Source: Barnesiella sp.
GTDB taxonomy: Bacteria > Bacteroidota > Bacteroidia > Bacteroidales > Muribaculaceae
Direction of reading: 5' to 3'
NCBI GenBank assembly: GCA_014801075.1
Contig: JAAVEW010000011.1
Location: 110,357 to 174,356 of the forward strand
Length of the DNA stretch: 64,000 bases
This document shows positions 10,414 through 19,923 of this stretch, piece by piece. The notes below the pieces were generated by a model. That model made no database searches. It worked only from the letters and a program-made list of their open reading frames with translations, and had not been told where the DNA came from. The translations under genes and the position numbers were made by a program. Positions within the stretch are counted from its first letter, which is position 1. Every line of letters starts with the position of its first letter.

Positions 10414-10421
10414 TACCTTTG
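10414..10421 (+). promoter_or_regulatory. Candidate -7 element (TACCTTTG) upstream of the SrfB/SrfC-like operon
   Basis: TAnnTTTG match about 60 nt upstream of the start codon; no clear TTTG at -33 (TTAG instead). Confidence 0.45.
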
Positions 10422-10479
10422 TCGGATAATACCAATCCATAATACCAATCCATAAGCATCATTATTACAGCTTGAAATT

Positions 10480-13400
10480 ATGAATGACCGCAATTTGCTC
10501 CACCTTATAGCCGATACGGGGATACAGTTCTGCTCCAACGAAGTAGAGTTTAACGCCTCCGAGCCTCTTACTCTCGGCAGCGGACGCATGCTCCGTTACT
10601 CTTTTGTTGAAAATGTCGACCCGTTTGACGGCAGCATCAGTTTCGACGTGTTGTTCAACAACACCGACAAGAATTGCTGGATTCCCGTGAAGCAACTGCG
10701 CAACGAGGGTTGTATCGCCCTCCACCCCAACGGCAGCGAGGAGCTTGACGAGACGGGCATTCCGCGCATGCGCGACGACGCTTCGACCGAACTGCTCGAA
10801 TCGTATGCCGATGACGATGACTCCATAATCAACATCAACACGTTTGAGAGCTACCGCGTGAAGAGCCCCCTCAACCCGGTGGACAAAGTGCCGGCCTTCG
10901 AGCTGCTGCTCGACAAGTGGCTGCCGATGCCTATGTTTGAGACCGACCCGTCGGGCGCTACGGTCGGTGTGCCTATGGGATGGTGCCGCGTCAAGATACG
11001 CCGCACGGGCGAAGGCTCGCGCAAAGGCATGTCGAAATACACGCTGACCTGGGCCTTTGATACCCATCTGGCCGACAATCCTCTCTCGATTTACTTCCCT
11101 TACTTCTTCGACGAGTCGGAACGCAAAAAGAGTTTCGCTCTCTGCAACAAGCCCGACCAGCTTTTCAATTTCCTCTCCATAGCCGAGGAGCAGAACGCCA
11201 TATCGCAATACGTGGCCTCGCTGCTTGGCATCGAGCCTGAGAAAATCACCCACCACCGCTACAAGTTTATCGCTTACTATATCTACCTTGTCAACTTCAT
11301 CAGGATGAGCGGTGCCTCGCCGCAGGTTGTTCTCTACAATCCGGCCGACGGCGACGTCAACGTCGACATGGTGCTCGACATCGGCAACTCGCGCACCTGC
11401 GGAGTGCTCTTCGAGGAGGGCGACTTCACCCGCTCCGTGATGCTCGAACTGCGCAACCTGTCGGCGCCGTGGATTACGTATAAGAATCCGTTTGACATGC
11501 GCCTCGTGTTCCGCCGTGCCGACTTCGGCAACGACCTCATTCTGCCCGAAGAGGCTTTCAACTGGAAGAGCATAGTGCGCGTGGGCGAAGAGGCCCGCAA
11601 CCTCGTGTACCATTCCATCGAGGACAACGGCGAGGCTGAGCGTGCCAACAACTACTCGTCGCCCAAACGCTACCTCTGGGACAAGAAGAAATCGCAGGCG
11701 CGCTGGGAATACCTCGTCACAGAGAATGACCCCTTCAACGTGCGCCAGTCGCCCAACATATTCCTCGAGAACTTCACCGACATGTTTGACGAGCGCGGCA
11801 CATTCAAGGAGAAAGCCGACACGGTCAACGTATTCGACATGCCATCCGACGAGACCGATTCCGACTGCCACTACTCGCGCTCCTCGATGATGACATTCGT
11901 CATGGTGGAGGTGCTTCAGCAGGCAATAGCGCAAATCAACTCCCCCTCGTTCCGCGACAAGCACGGCCGTATCGACTGCCGCCGCCGACTGCGCAATGTC
12001 ATTATCACCTGCCCCACCGCCATGCCGCGTGCCGAGCAGATAACGCTGCGACAGAGCATGGTCGACGCCCAGAAAGCGATGCTACGCTGCAATCCGTCGC
12101 TCACGCCCGTCAACGTAATCCCGTCGCCCGACGCGCTGCGCGTCACCGACGACTACGACATGACGGACCGCCGCGTGTGGAGCTACGACGAGGCCTCGGC
12201 CTGCCAGCTCGTGTATCTCTACGCCGAGATAGCCCGCCGCTACAACGGCAAGATTGACAAATTCTTCGAGGCCAAAGGCCACCGACGCGAAGAGTTTGCT
12301 GAAGAGGGCTACGACCGCAACTCGCTCACCATAGGCTCCATCGACATCGGTGCCGGCACCACTGACATCATGATATGCTCCTATAAATATGAGGGCGAGG
12401 AGCAGAGCACCATCATCCCGGTGCCCCACTTCTACGACAGTTTCTACGTGGCCGGCGACGACATACTGCGCATGATTGTACAGCGCTACGTCATCGAAGG
12501 CCCGGAGACCGGCATCCCCTTCATGGGCAGCATACACAGCGCATTGCTCGCCCGCCTCAGCGCCATGACCGACGACGAGCTGCGTGCCCTACCCTGCACC
12601 CGCTCCAAATACACCGACGTGTACCGCACCTACGTCGAGGATATCATAGGCTGCCGCTCGGCCGAACGCCGCGACGAGCGCACGCGCTACTTCGCCTCCG
12701 TGCTGCTGCGCGACTTCTTCGGCTATGACAGCGCCATGATGTCGTTCCGCGACCGTCAGGCGCGCGTCGACTTCAACACTCAGATTTCAACCCCGATAGC
12801 ACGCGCTATGATGGACCTGCTCCGCCGCAAGTATCCCTCGCGCGTATATACATATGATGAACTGTTTGCCGACCTGAAGCCCTCCGAACATCTGCTCAAC
12901 CACTTCGCCGAGCACTTCGGATTCAGTTTCGAGGAACTATCGTGGCGCTACGACCCCGAAGAGATTGCCGCCATGGTACGCGCCACTATGGAACCGCTCA
13001 TGAAGCAGCTCTCCATACTCCTCTACGCGTACAAGTGCGACATTCTTGTCATGGCCGGCCGACCCACCACTATCGACGCCATCCCCGAACTCTTCATCAA
13101 ATACTACCCCATGTCGCCCGACCGCATCATCTGCCTCAACGATTACCGCGTAGGCACGTGGTATCCCTTTGCAGATGGCCAGGGTTACTTCTTCGACCAG
13201 AAATCGGTCGTTGCAGTGGGTGCCATGGTTGGCTACATGGCCTCTACAGTAGGGTTCAACGGCCTGCGACTCGACTTCTCCGAGATGATACGCCGCATGA
13301 AGCCTACTGCCAACTACATAGGATTTTACGACGACAAGACGCAGCAGGTCAAGACATCGCTTCTGCTGCCCGACAAGTCCAACGCGTCGACCACCGTGGG

Positions 13401-13680
13401 CTCGTTCCCCGTGTTCCTCGGCTGCAAGCAGTTCAACTCACCGCTCTATCAGGCACGCCCCCTCTACGGACTCTACTTCACCGGCAAGAAGAACGAACCG
13501 GTACGCATCACGCTGACACGCTCATTCCGCGAGGACCGCGAGGTGGTGGAGATTGAGGAAATCAGTGATATTCAGGGCAACACCATGCCGAAATCAACCG
13601 TGGAGATAGTGCAGCAGTCAATCGTGGCCGACGGCAAGCACTGGCTCGACAAAGGCGAATTTGAGCTCTCGTTAAAATAA
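10480..13680 (+). CDS. SrfB-like protein with actin/Hsp70-fold ATPase signatures
   Basis: DIGNSRTCGVLF (phosphate 1), SIDIGAGTTDIMI (phosphate 2), ILVMAGRPTTIDAIPEL (adenosine) motifs; size and layout as in SrfB family. Confidence 0.75.
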   Translation: MNDRNLLHLIADTGIQFCSNEVEFNASEPLTLGSGRMLRYSFVENVDPFDGSISFDVLFNNTDKNCWIPVKQLRNEGCIALHPNGSEELDETGIPRMRDDASTELLESYADDDDSIININTFESYRVKSPLNPVDKVPAFELLLDKWLPMPMFETDPSGATVGVPMGWCRVKIRRTGEGSRKGMSKYTLTWAFDTHLADNPLSIYFPYFFDESERKKSFALCNKPDQLFNFLSIAEEQNAISQYVASLLGIEPEKITHHRYKFIAYYIYLVNFIRMSGASPQVVLYNPADGDVNVDMVLDIGNSRTCGVLFEEGDFTRSVMLELRNLSAPWITYKNPFDMRLVFRRADFGNDLILPEEAFNWKSIVRVGEEARNLVYHSIEDNGEAERANNYSSPKRYLWDKKKSQARWEYLVTENDPFNVRQSPNIFLENFTDMFDERGTFKEKADTVNVFDMPSDETDSDCHYSRSSMMTFVMVEVLQQAIAQINSPSFRDKHGRIDCRRRLRNVIITCPTAMPRAEQITLRQSMVDAQKAMLRCNPSLTPVNVIPSPDALRVTDDYDMTDRRVWSYDEASACQLVYLYAEIARRYNGKIDKFFEAKGHRREEFAEEGYDRNSLTIGSIDIGAGTTDIMICSYKYEGEEQSTIIPVPHFYDSFYVAGDDILRMIVQRYVIEGPETGIPFMGSIHSALLARLSAMTDDELRALPCTRSKYTDVYRTYVEDIIGCRSAERRDERTRYFASVLLRDFFGYDSAMMSFRDRQARVDFNTQISTPIARAMMDLLRRKYPSRVYTYDELFADLKPSEHLLNHFAEHFGFSFEELSWRYDPEEIAAMVRATMEPLMKQLSILLYAYKCDILVMAGRPTTIDAIPELFIKYYPMSPDRIICLNDYRVGTWYPFADGQGYFFDQKSVVAVGAMVGYMASTVGFNGLRLDFSEMIRRMKPTANYIGFYDDKTQQVKTSLLLPDKSNASTTVGSFPVFLGCKQFNSPLYQARPLYGLYFTGKKNEPVRITLTRSFREDREVVEIEEISDIQGNTMPKSTVEIVQQSIVADGKHWLDKGEFELSLK

Positions 13681-13704
13681 ACCTCTCAGCATCAGCGTAA
13701 CATC

Positions 13705-16620
13705 ATGAAGAAATCCATACAGACCCAGATCAACAATATCAACGATGCCCTCGCGTGGCTCAAGGTCAACAAGCCCGACCAGTACGAGCAGCGTTTCCTC
13801 CAGCTTGTCAACGAGCGCTGCCGTCTGCGCAAACTTGCCGCTACCGAACTCGAAAACCCCGCCATCGCAGCCTACGGCGAGAGCCAGAAGGGCAAATCAT
13901 ACGTAATCACCAACCTGCTGAGTGACAACGGACGCCCATTCACCATCGCCACCCCGGAGCGCGAATATGACTTCGTGAAGGAAATCAACCCCATCACAAA
14001 CAACGTGGAGGCCACCGGCGTGGTCACCCGTTTCACCACGTTCTCCAACGAACCGGGACGCTACAACCCCAACTATCCCGTGCTCATCAAACTGCTCGGC
14101 ATTAGCGAGATAGCCACTATCCTCTGCGACGGTTACCACAGCGACATCACTGACTATCAGAGCTATTCCGACAAGGAACTCAACGACATATCCACCGAAA
14201 TCTACGAAGCCTATCGCGAGCGCCCCGAACTGGCATCGCCCGTCATCGTCGAGGACGATATTCTCGACATGAAATACTACCTGCAGCGATGCACCGGCGG
14301 TAGCACGCAGTCGCTGATACGCTCCCCCTACTTTGACCGCATAGCGCTGATAGCGCGCCGCGTGGAGGCCTCGGAGTGGAGCGACATCTTCGCTCCGCTG
14401 TGGCACCGCAACGCCACGCTGACCCGCCTGTTCCGCCGACTCAGCGAGTCGCTGCGCCGACTCAGCTACGCGCGCAACGTCTATCTCCCCGTCGACGCCG
14501 TGCTCAACACCAACCAGACCCTCATGTCGGTGCAGCGCATCAACGAGCTCGGCACCGTCGACAAGACCGAGGATGCGGCATTCACCAAGGTAGTGATACG
14601 CAGCGACAGCGGCGACCGTGTCATAGAGCGTTTCGACAAGAGCGAGCTGTCGGCCCTCTGCGCCGAAGCCGTGTTCAAGGTTGAGGAGCGTTTCCTCAAC
14701 TCCGAACTATCCTACGACATGACCATGATTGACGACCCCGCGGTCAAGGCCAAACTCCCCGCGGAGTCGTTCAAAAAAGATATTATCCGCCACACCGACC
14801 TGCTCGACTTCCCCGGTGCGCGCGCCCGCAATCAGCTCAAAGAGGAAAACCTCGACAAGACCGATTCCAAGAGCTCCATGACCAACGATGCCAACGTCTA
14901 CCTCCGCGGCAAAGTGGCCTACCTCTTCAACCGCTACAGCGACTCCGGCCTCATCAACATCCTCCTCTTCTGCCACGACAACGCGCAGCGCAACGACGAC
15001 ACATTATATATAACGATAGAGAATTGGGTGAAACAATACGTGGGCGAGACCTCGCAACAGCGTGCCCGCACACTCAACCTCACCGGCGGCGTGTCACCCT
15101 TCTTCCTGATAGCCACCAAGTTTAACATCGACATGACGATGGCCGACGCCAACGCCGACGATGTGGCCAACTCGCGCACAGCCATCGACCAGCGCTGGGC
15201 CGACCGCTTCAATATCGTTCTCTACAAGGAGGTTATCCACGGCAACGATGCCGAGTGGTTCAAAAACTGGATAGCCGAGGGGGAAACATTCAAGAACACC
15301 TACCTGCTGCGCGACTACAAATACTCCGGCGACACCGGCAAGGGCAACAACCTCTACACCGGTTTCCGCGAGACAGGCCGTGAACAGAAGCCGGCCATCG
15401 ACCCGGTGTACTACGAGCGCATGCGCACCTCGTTTATCGAGAGTCCGCACACACGTAAATTCTTCGCCGACCCCGCCTGCTCATGGGACGTGGCCGCCAC
15501 GCAGAACAATGACGGCGCCCTCTACCTCTTCCAACAGCTCGCCATCGCCGCCTCCAACATGGAGATGACACGCCGCGAACTCACCGCCGCGTCGCTCAAA
15601 AATATCGGTAAGGCCCTCTACGAGATACTCAAAGGCTACTACCACGCCAACGATGCCGCCGCCCAGCTGATTCAGGATATAAATCAGGCGTGCGCGATAC
15701 GTCGCGAACTGATATTTGCCTGCAACCGTGACAGTTACTTCTTCGGTCGCATGATTCGCGAACTGCAAATCACTGAAAAAGAGCTGTATAACAGTATCTA
15801 CGACCTCGTCAACTCCTCGGAGATGAACGACTCGCGCACCGATGCCCGCAACTACGAGATAATACGCAAGGATATAGGACGCCGCCTCGACCGCTGCACC
15901 ACCGACGAGATGAAGTGGGAATGTGTCATGATGGCCTACAACCTGCCCGACCGCGACGCCGCCGAGAAATTCCTCGCCGACAAGGGTGTCGACGCCGGCA
16001 AACTCTTCGCGGGCAACTTCAAGCGCAAGACCAACTCGGCCATCATCGCCGAGAATGTCTACAACACCTGGATTGACTCCATCAAGAAGCCCGAGGCCAT
16101 CAACCGCCTCTGCGACAACGGCAAGTTTGACCCGATAGAGATGTCGGCACTGGTCGACAACATCGAAATCACCGCGCGCAAACTGCAACTTGAGGAACTT
16201 CTCGACAAGATTATCGAAGAGCACGTCAAGGTAATGAATGTCAGCGGTATAAACCTCTCGCTCATCGCCGACCTGATGGCTTCGAAAATCAACGGCTTCA
16301 TCTGCGACCTCGGCTACGACCTGCGCACCGACGAGGAGCGCGAAGCCGCCGTGCGCCTCGTCGATGATAACCCCATGAAGTTTGACCCCCTCGAATATAT
16401 CGGGCAGGGACAGAGCGAGGTCTACTCGGAGGAGGAACTGACCGAGATGTTCGACCGCCTCATCGACCGCCCCGACGGCGTGACTCAGGCGTTTGAAAAC
16501 AACTACTTCAAGTGGATAGAGTATATGATAGTGTCGTTCCTGCTCAAAGGCACCATTATCAACTACGACATCGAGGCCAACAAGCGCATAGGTCAGCTCA
16601 TAGAGCGCATCATAAAGTAG
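13705..16620 (+). CDS. SrfC-like large P-loop GTPase
   Basis: GESQKGKSYVITNLL Walker A/G1; DLLDFPGARAR G3-like; IATKFN G4-like; long helical C-terminal region; directly follows the SrfB-like gene. Confidence 0.65.
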   Translation: MKKSIQTQINNINDALAWLKVNKPDQYEQRFLQLVNERCRLRKLAATELENPAIAAYGESQKGKSYVITNLLSDNGRPFTIATPEREYDFVKEINPITNNVEATGVVTRFTTFSNEPGRYNPNYPVLIKLLGISEIATILCDGYHSDITDYQSYSDKELNDISTEIYEAYRERPELASPVIVEDDILDMKYYLQRCTGGSTQSLIRSPYFDRIALIARRVEASEWSDIFAPLWHRNATLTRLFRRLSESLRRLSYARNVYLPVDAVLNTNQTLMSVQRINELGTVDKTEDAAFTKVVIRSDSGDRVIERFDKSELSALCAEAVFKVEERFLNSELSYDMTMIDDPAVKAKLPAESFKKDIIRHTDLLDFPGARARNQLKEENLDKTDSKSSMTNDANVYLRGKVAYLFNRYSDSGLINILLFCHDNAQRNDDTLYITIENWVKQYVGETSQQRARTLNLTGGVSPFFLIATKFNIDMTMADANADDVANSRTAIDQRWADRFNIVLYKEVIHGNDAEWFKNWIAEGETFKNTYLLRDYKYSGDTGKGNNLYTGFRETGREQKPAIDPVYYERMRTSFIESPHTRKFFADPACSWDVAATQNNDGALYLFQQLAIAASNMEMTRRELTAASLKNIGKALYEILKGYYHANDAAAQLIQDINQACAIRRELIFACNRDSYFFGRMIRELQITEKELYNSIYDLVNSSEMNDSRTDARNYEIIRKDIGRRLDRCTTDEMKWECVMMAYNLPDRDAAEKFLADKGVDAGKLFAGNFKRKTNSAIIAENVYNTWIDSIKKPEAINRLCDNGKFDPIEMSALVDNIEITARKLQLEELLDKIIEEHVKVMNVSGINLSLIADLMASKINGFICDLGYDLRTDEEREAAVRLVDDNPMKFDPLEYIGQGQSEVYSEEELTEMFDRLIDRPDGVTQAFENNYFKWIEYMIVSFLLKGTIINYDIEANKRIGQLIERIIK

Positions 16621-16727
16621 CACCCCGCAGGCCGCCTGCCCGACCCTCCGGCCGGAGTCCCAGAACCCGCGAATCAGGTGCAACACAGTGAATAATAAGA
16701 ATATATACCGAAAGAAAATATAACTAC

Positions 16728-18779
16728 ATGAGACGAATCAACATCAACAACGGTAATCTCAACAACGAAAAGCGCCGCTCGCCGATACTCGGCCATTTCT
16801 GGCGCTACCTCTTGTTTCTCGTTCTGCTGTTCGGCTTCCTTCTGTTGCTTAAGTGGCTCCTCGGCCTTCCCGCCGACCGCGACAACAAGGTAAAGGACAC
16901 CGACTACTACGACAACCTCGACGAGGAGGTGCTCAACGAGGAGGTTATCGACATACGCGACTTCAACGATGGCGACGACCTCTACGAGGAGTATCCCGAC
17001 CTGCGCGACATCATCGAGGAACCGCTCCCCGACGACCGCGGCAATTTCAGCGACCCGATACCGGAACTCCCCTCGCCCGACGATAACTTCATACGCGAGA
17101 CCGACCCCGACGACATCATCACGCCCGACGACGACCCGTACAAGCAGATTGACGGCACCCGCATCGACGTCATCCTCGCCGACAACTCCGAGAGCAATTT
17201 CAACAACTTTGCCCGTCAGCTCAAGAAGCTCTACCCCGGCAACGATGTTGTCATTGACTACTACAACCCTCAGGCCGGCCTGATACAGATACGCGTCAAC
17301 CCCTCGCAGCGCGAGAATGTGAAGGAGAATATCCGCCGCCACATCACCGACATCGACTACAAGCTATTCGACGATACCATCTTCGGGCAGAACGCCTCAT
17401 CGGCCGACAGCTACAACGACCCCGCTTTCAAAAGCGAGCGCAAGAGCTGGCACTTCGCCCCGATTCAGGCCTACGAAGCCTGGGACATCACCAAGGGCAA
17501 CGAGGATATTGTGGTTGCGGTCATCGACAGCTACATCGACATCACTCACCCCGAGCTTAAAGGCCGCGTGGTGAAACCCTACAGCGTTGAGCGCAAGTCG
17601 CGCAACGTGCTCCCCCCTGCCGGGTCATATTCATTCAACAATGATGCCGACGCCCCGATTTACCACGGCACTCACGTAGCCGCCCTTGCCGTCGGCGCCC
17701 TCAACAACAATTCGGGAGCTGCCGGACTCGCCCCCGAGTGCAAGCTGATGCCGATTTCGCTCGGCAAGTCTATGAGCTCGATGTCAATCCTTGAAGGCAT
17801 TCTCTACGCCATCAATCAGGGCGCTGATGTCATCAATCTATCCATCGGCACAATGTTCCCCGAGCACATCGATCAGATGCCGCTCGACGAGCAGGTGGAA
17901 TATATCCGCAACATAGGCCGCTACGATGAGGATGTGTGGGACTACGTCTTTGACCTCGCCGACAAGAAGAACTGCACCATAGTGTGGGCCGCAGGCAACT
18001 GCAATGTGCTCGCCGGCATGGACGAGACAAAGCGCGGCAACAGCACGATACGCGTTAGCGCCGTAGGTCCTGACCTGAAGAAAGCGTCCTTCAGCAACTT
18101 TGGCAACTATAAGTCGCAAGGACTCAACTACTCCGACGTGTCAGCCCCCGGTGTCGACATCTACAGCGCCGGCCCTGGCAAAGCCTACGGTTTCTGCCCC
18201 GGCACCTCGATGGCCGCCCCCATTGTGTCGGGCGCGGTGGCACTGATGAAGTCGGTCAACCCCAACCTCACCAACCGCGAGATTATCGAGATACTCGACA
18301 AGACCGGCAAACAGGTTGACCCCGACGGCCACATAGGCAAACTGATACAGGTGCGCGACGCGCTCAAAATGGCCGAGCAGGGTGTCGCCAACTACGACAA
18401 GATAAAGAATGACCCCAACAGCATCAAAGGTCTGTGGAAAACCACCGAGGAGCGCCAGGTAATCGACACCGCCACCAAGGAGCCTACCGGCGAGATGACC
18501 CACGTGTACCTCCGCTTCAACTCCATCAACAGCGGTACCATATACTACAAGACCGACGGCGGCTGCAAATATTCCGCGCCGTTCAAGAGCGAACTGAGCA
18601 ATGACGAACTGATTATCACCCAGCAGGGCGAAGCGACCTCACCCACCTGTGAGCGCCCGTTTGCTCAGGCTGTCATACGCTGCACACGCGGCGAGGGTGG
18701 CAAGCTCAAATGCCGCACATTCTACGATGGCAGAGGCGGTGACGAATACTATCTCATAAGAAGCAACGAATCAATCTGA
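16728..18779 (+). CDS. Membrane-anchored S8 (subtilisin-like) serine peptidase
   Basis: N-terminal TM; acidic stalk; catalytic AVIDSY (D), HGTHVAA (H), AAGN, GTSMAAPIVSG (S). Confidence 0.9.
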   Translation: MRRININNGNLNNEKRRSPILGHFWRYLLFLVLLFGFLLLLKWLLGLPADRDNKVKDTDYYDNLDEEVLNEEVIDIRDFNDGDDLYEEYPDLRDIIEEPLPDDRGNFSDPIPELPSPDDNFIRETDPDDIITPDDDPYKQIDGTRIDVILADNSESNFNNFARQLKKLYPGNDVVIDYYNPQAGLIQIRVNPSQRENVKENIRRHITDIDYKLFDDTIFGQNASSADSYNDPAFKSERKSWHFAPIQAYEAWDITKGNEDIVVAVIDSYIDITHPELKGRVVKPYSVERKSRNVLPPAGSYSFNNDADAPIYHGTHVAALAVGALNNNSGAAGLAPECKLMPISLGKSMSSMSILEGILYAINQGADVINLSIGTMFPEHIDQMPLDEQVEYIRNIGRYDEDVWDYVFDLADKKNCTIVWAAGNCNVLAGMDETKRGNSTIRVSAVGPDLKKASFSNFGNYKSQGLNYSDVSAPGVDIYSAGPGKAYGFCPGTSMAAPIVSGAVALMKSVNPNLTNREIIEILDKTGKQVDPDGHIGKLIQVRDALKMAEQGVANYDKIKNDPNSIKGLWKTTEERQVIDTATKEPTGEMTHVYLRFNSINSGTIYYKTDGGCKYSAPFKSELSNDELIITQQGEATSPTCERPFAQAVIRCTRGEGGKLKCRTFYDGRGGDEYYLIRSNESI

Positions 18780-18850
18780 TTTCAACGGCGTCAGGAGAGT
18801 ATCACCACTCTCCTGACCGACCGACTAACCTAACCCAATCTATCCCGACT

Positions 18851-19834
18851 ATGTCACAGAAAAGCAAAAGCCGCATAGGTATCGGCAATATAGTTTCAAT
18901 CTTCGGACTGTCTCTGCTTGGATTTTTCACATTCATGGGAGCGCTGATGCTCACCGCCGGCAACACGGGCGCCGCGATTGCCATCGCCGCCGCCTCGGTG
19001 GTAGTGATGAGCCTCATACTCGCTGCCGCCATCTACTGCAAGCAGGTTGACACCGATTTCAGCCGCTGGAAGAAACTGGAGATTGCCGCCCTCGTGGCAC
19101 TGGTAATCGCAGCCTGTTTCCCCGCTCGCTACGTGATGCACTTCTTCGATGTCATGGGCAACAAGGAGGAACTGCAGGCTGCCGCGGTGGCCGACGCTGG
19201 CGGTATCCGTTCCATGTTCCGCACCTACGAGGATGGCGAACTGTCGGCCCTCGCCGTAACCAACACCGGCCTGCAGAACGCTCTCGGCGAACAGTGCGAC
19301 CTCAACGTCAGCGACTATCTCGCCACAGCCTCCATCAACAACTATGACGACATCGACGCATGGATTCTCGTGGAACGCCGCATGCTTCTGGGCGACATGG
19401 GCGTGGATGGCGGACTGCCCTACACCTCCTACAAGCACAATGTCGACTCGGTGGTCAACGAGTGGATGGCCGACGTGAAGAGCTGGGACCTGCTTAAGAT
19501 TGGCCGTCAGTCAAAACTGGCCGGTGAACTCGCTCCCGCAGTGGCTTCCGAGCTTACCAAACGTTCGGCCCTCGGCAAGCTCCCCGTCATCTTCTATGAC
19601 GAGAACGTCTATACCGTCAGCAACCCCAATCAGACGGTGACAGTCAGCGCTCCGACGCTCTCTTTCGAGCAGAAACTGACTCATACACAGGAGTTCAACG
19701 TTCTCTACCTGCTTATTTACATAATCATCATTGCCCTCATCGCGGTGCAATACATCCTTACACCCCGCTCCGAAAAGACCGAAATCGGCGAGGGGCAGAA
19801 CATTTCGCACATCGAGGGCGTCAACCGGCTCTGA
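18851..19834 (+). CDS. Uncharacterised multi-pass membrane protein of the SrfB/SrfC-like operon
   Basis: Three N-terminal hydrophobic segments and one C-terminal TM (VLYLLIYIIIIALIAVQYIL). Confidence 0.6.
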   Translation: MSQKSKSRIGIGNIVSIFGLSLLGFFTFMGALMLTAGNTGAAIAIAAASVVVMSLILAAAIYCKQVDTDFSRWKKLEIAALVALVIAACFPARYVMHFFDVMGNKEELQAAAVADAGGIRSMFRTYEDGELSALAVTNTGLQNALGEQCDLNVSDYLATASINNYDDIDAWILVERRMLLGDMGVDGGLPYTSYKHNVDSVVNEWMADVKSWDLLKIGRQSKLAGELAPAVASELTKRSALGKLPVIFYDENVYTVSNPNQTVTVSAPTLSFEQKLTHTQEFNVLYLLIYIIIIALIAVQYILTPRSEKTEIGEGQNISHIEGVNRL

Positions 19835-19889
19835 TACGGCCCCCCCCCGCCGCGAACGCACAATCGATTAATCAATCAACTCTTTAAAC

Positions 19890-19923
19890 CGATATATTTA
19901 ACGATATATTTAACGATATATGG
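19890..19923 (+). repeat. 12-bp tandem repeat (CGATATATTTAA) abutting a start codon
   Basis: Two full copies plus a partial third, cgatatATGG, whose 3' end overlaps the ATG of the 19920 CDS. Confidence 0.85.

Noticed and set aside
10465-11964. 499-aa minus-strand ORF
   Set aside because: Antisense to the SrfB-like gene, V/H/E-rich translation typical of the reverse strand of GC-rich coding DNA, no recognisable domain
15481-16686. 401-aa minus-strand ORF
   Set aside because: Antisense to the SrfC-like GTPase, compositionally biased, no motifs
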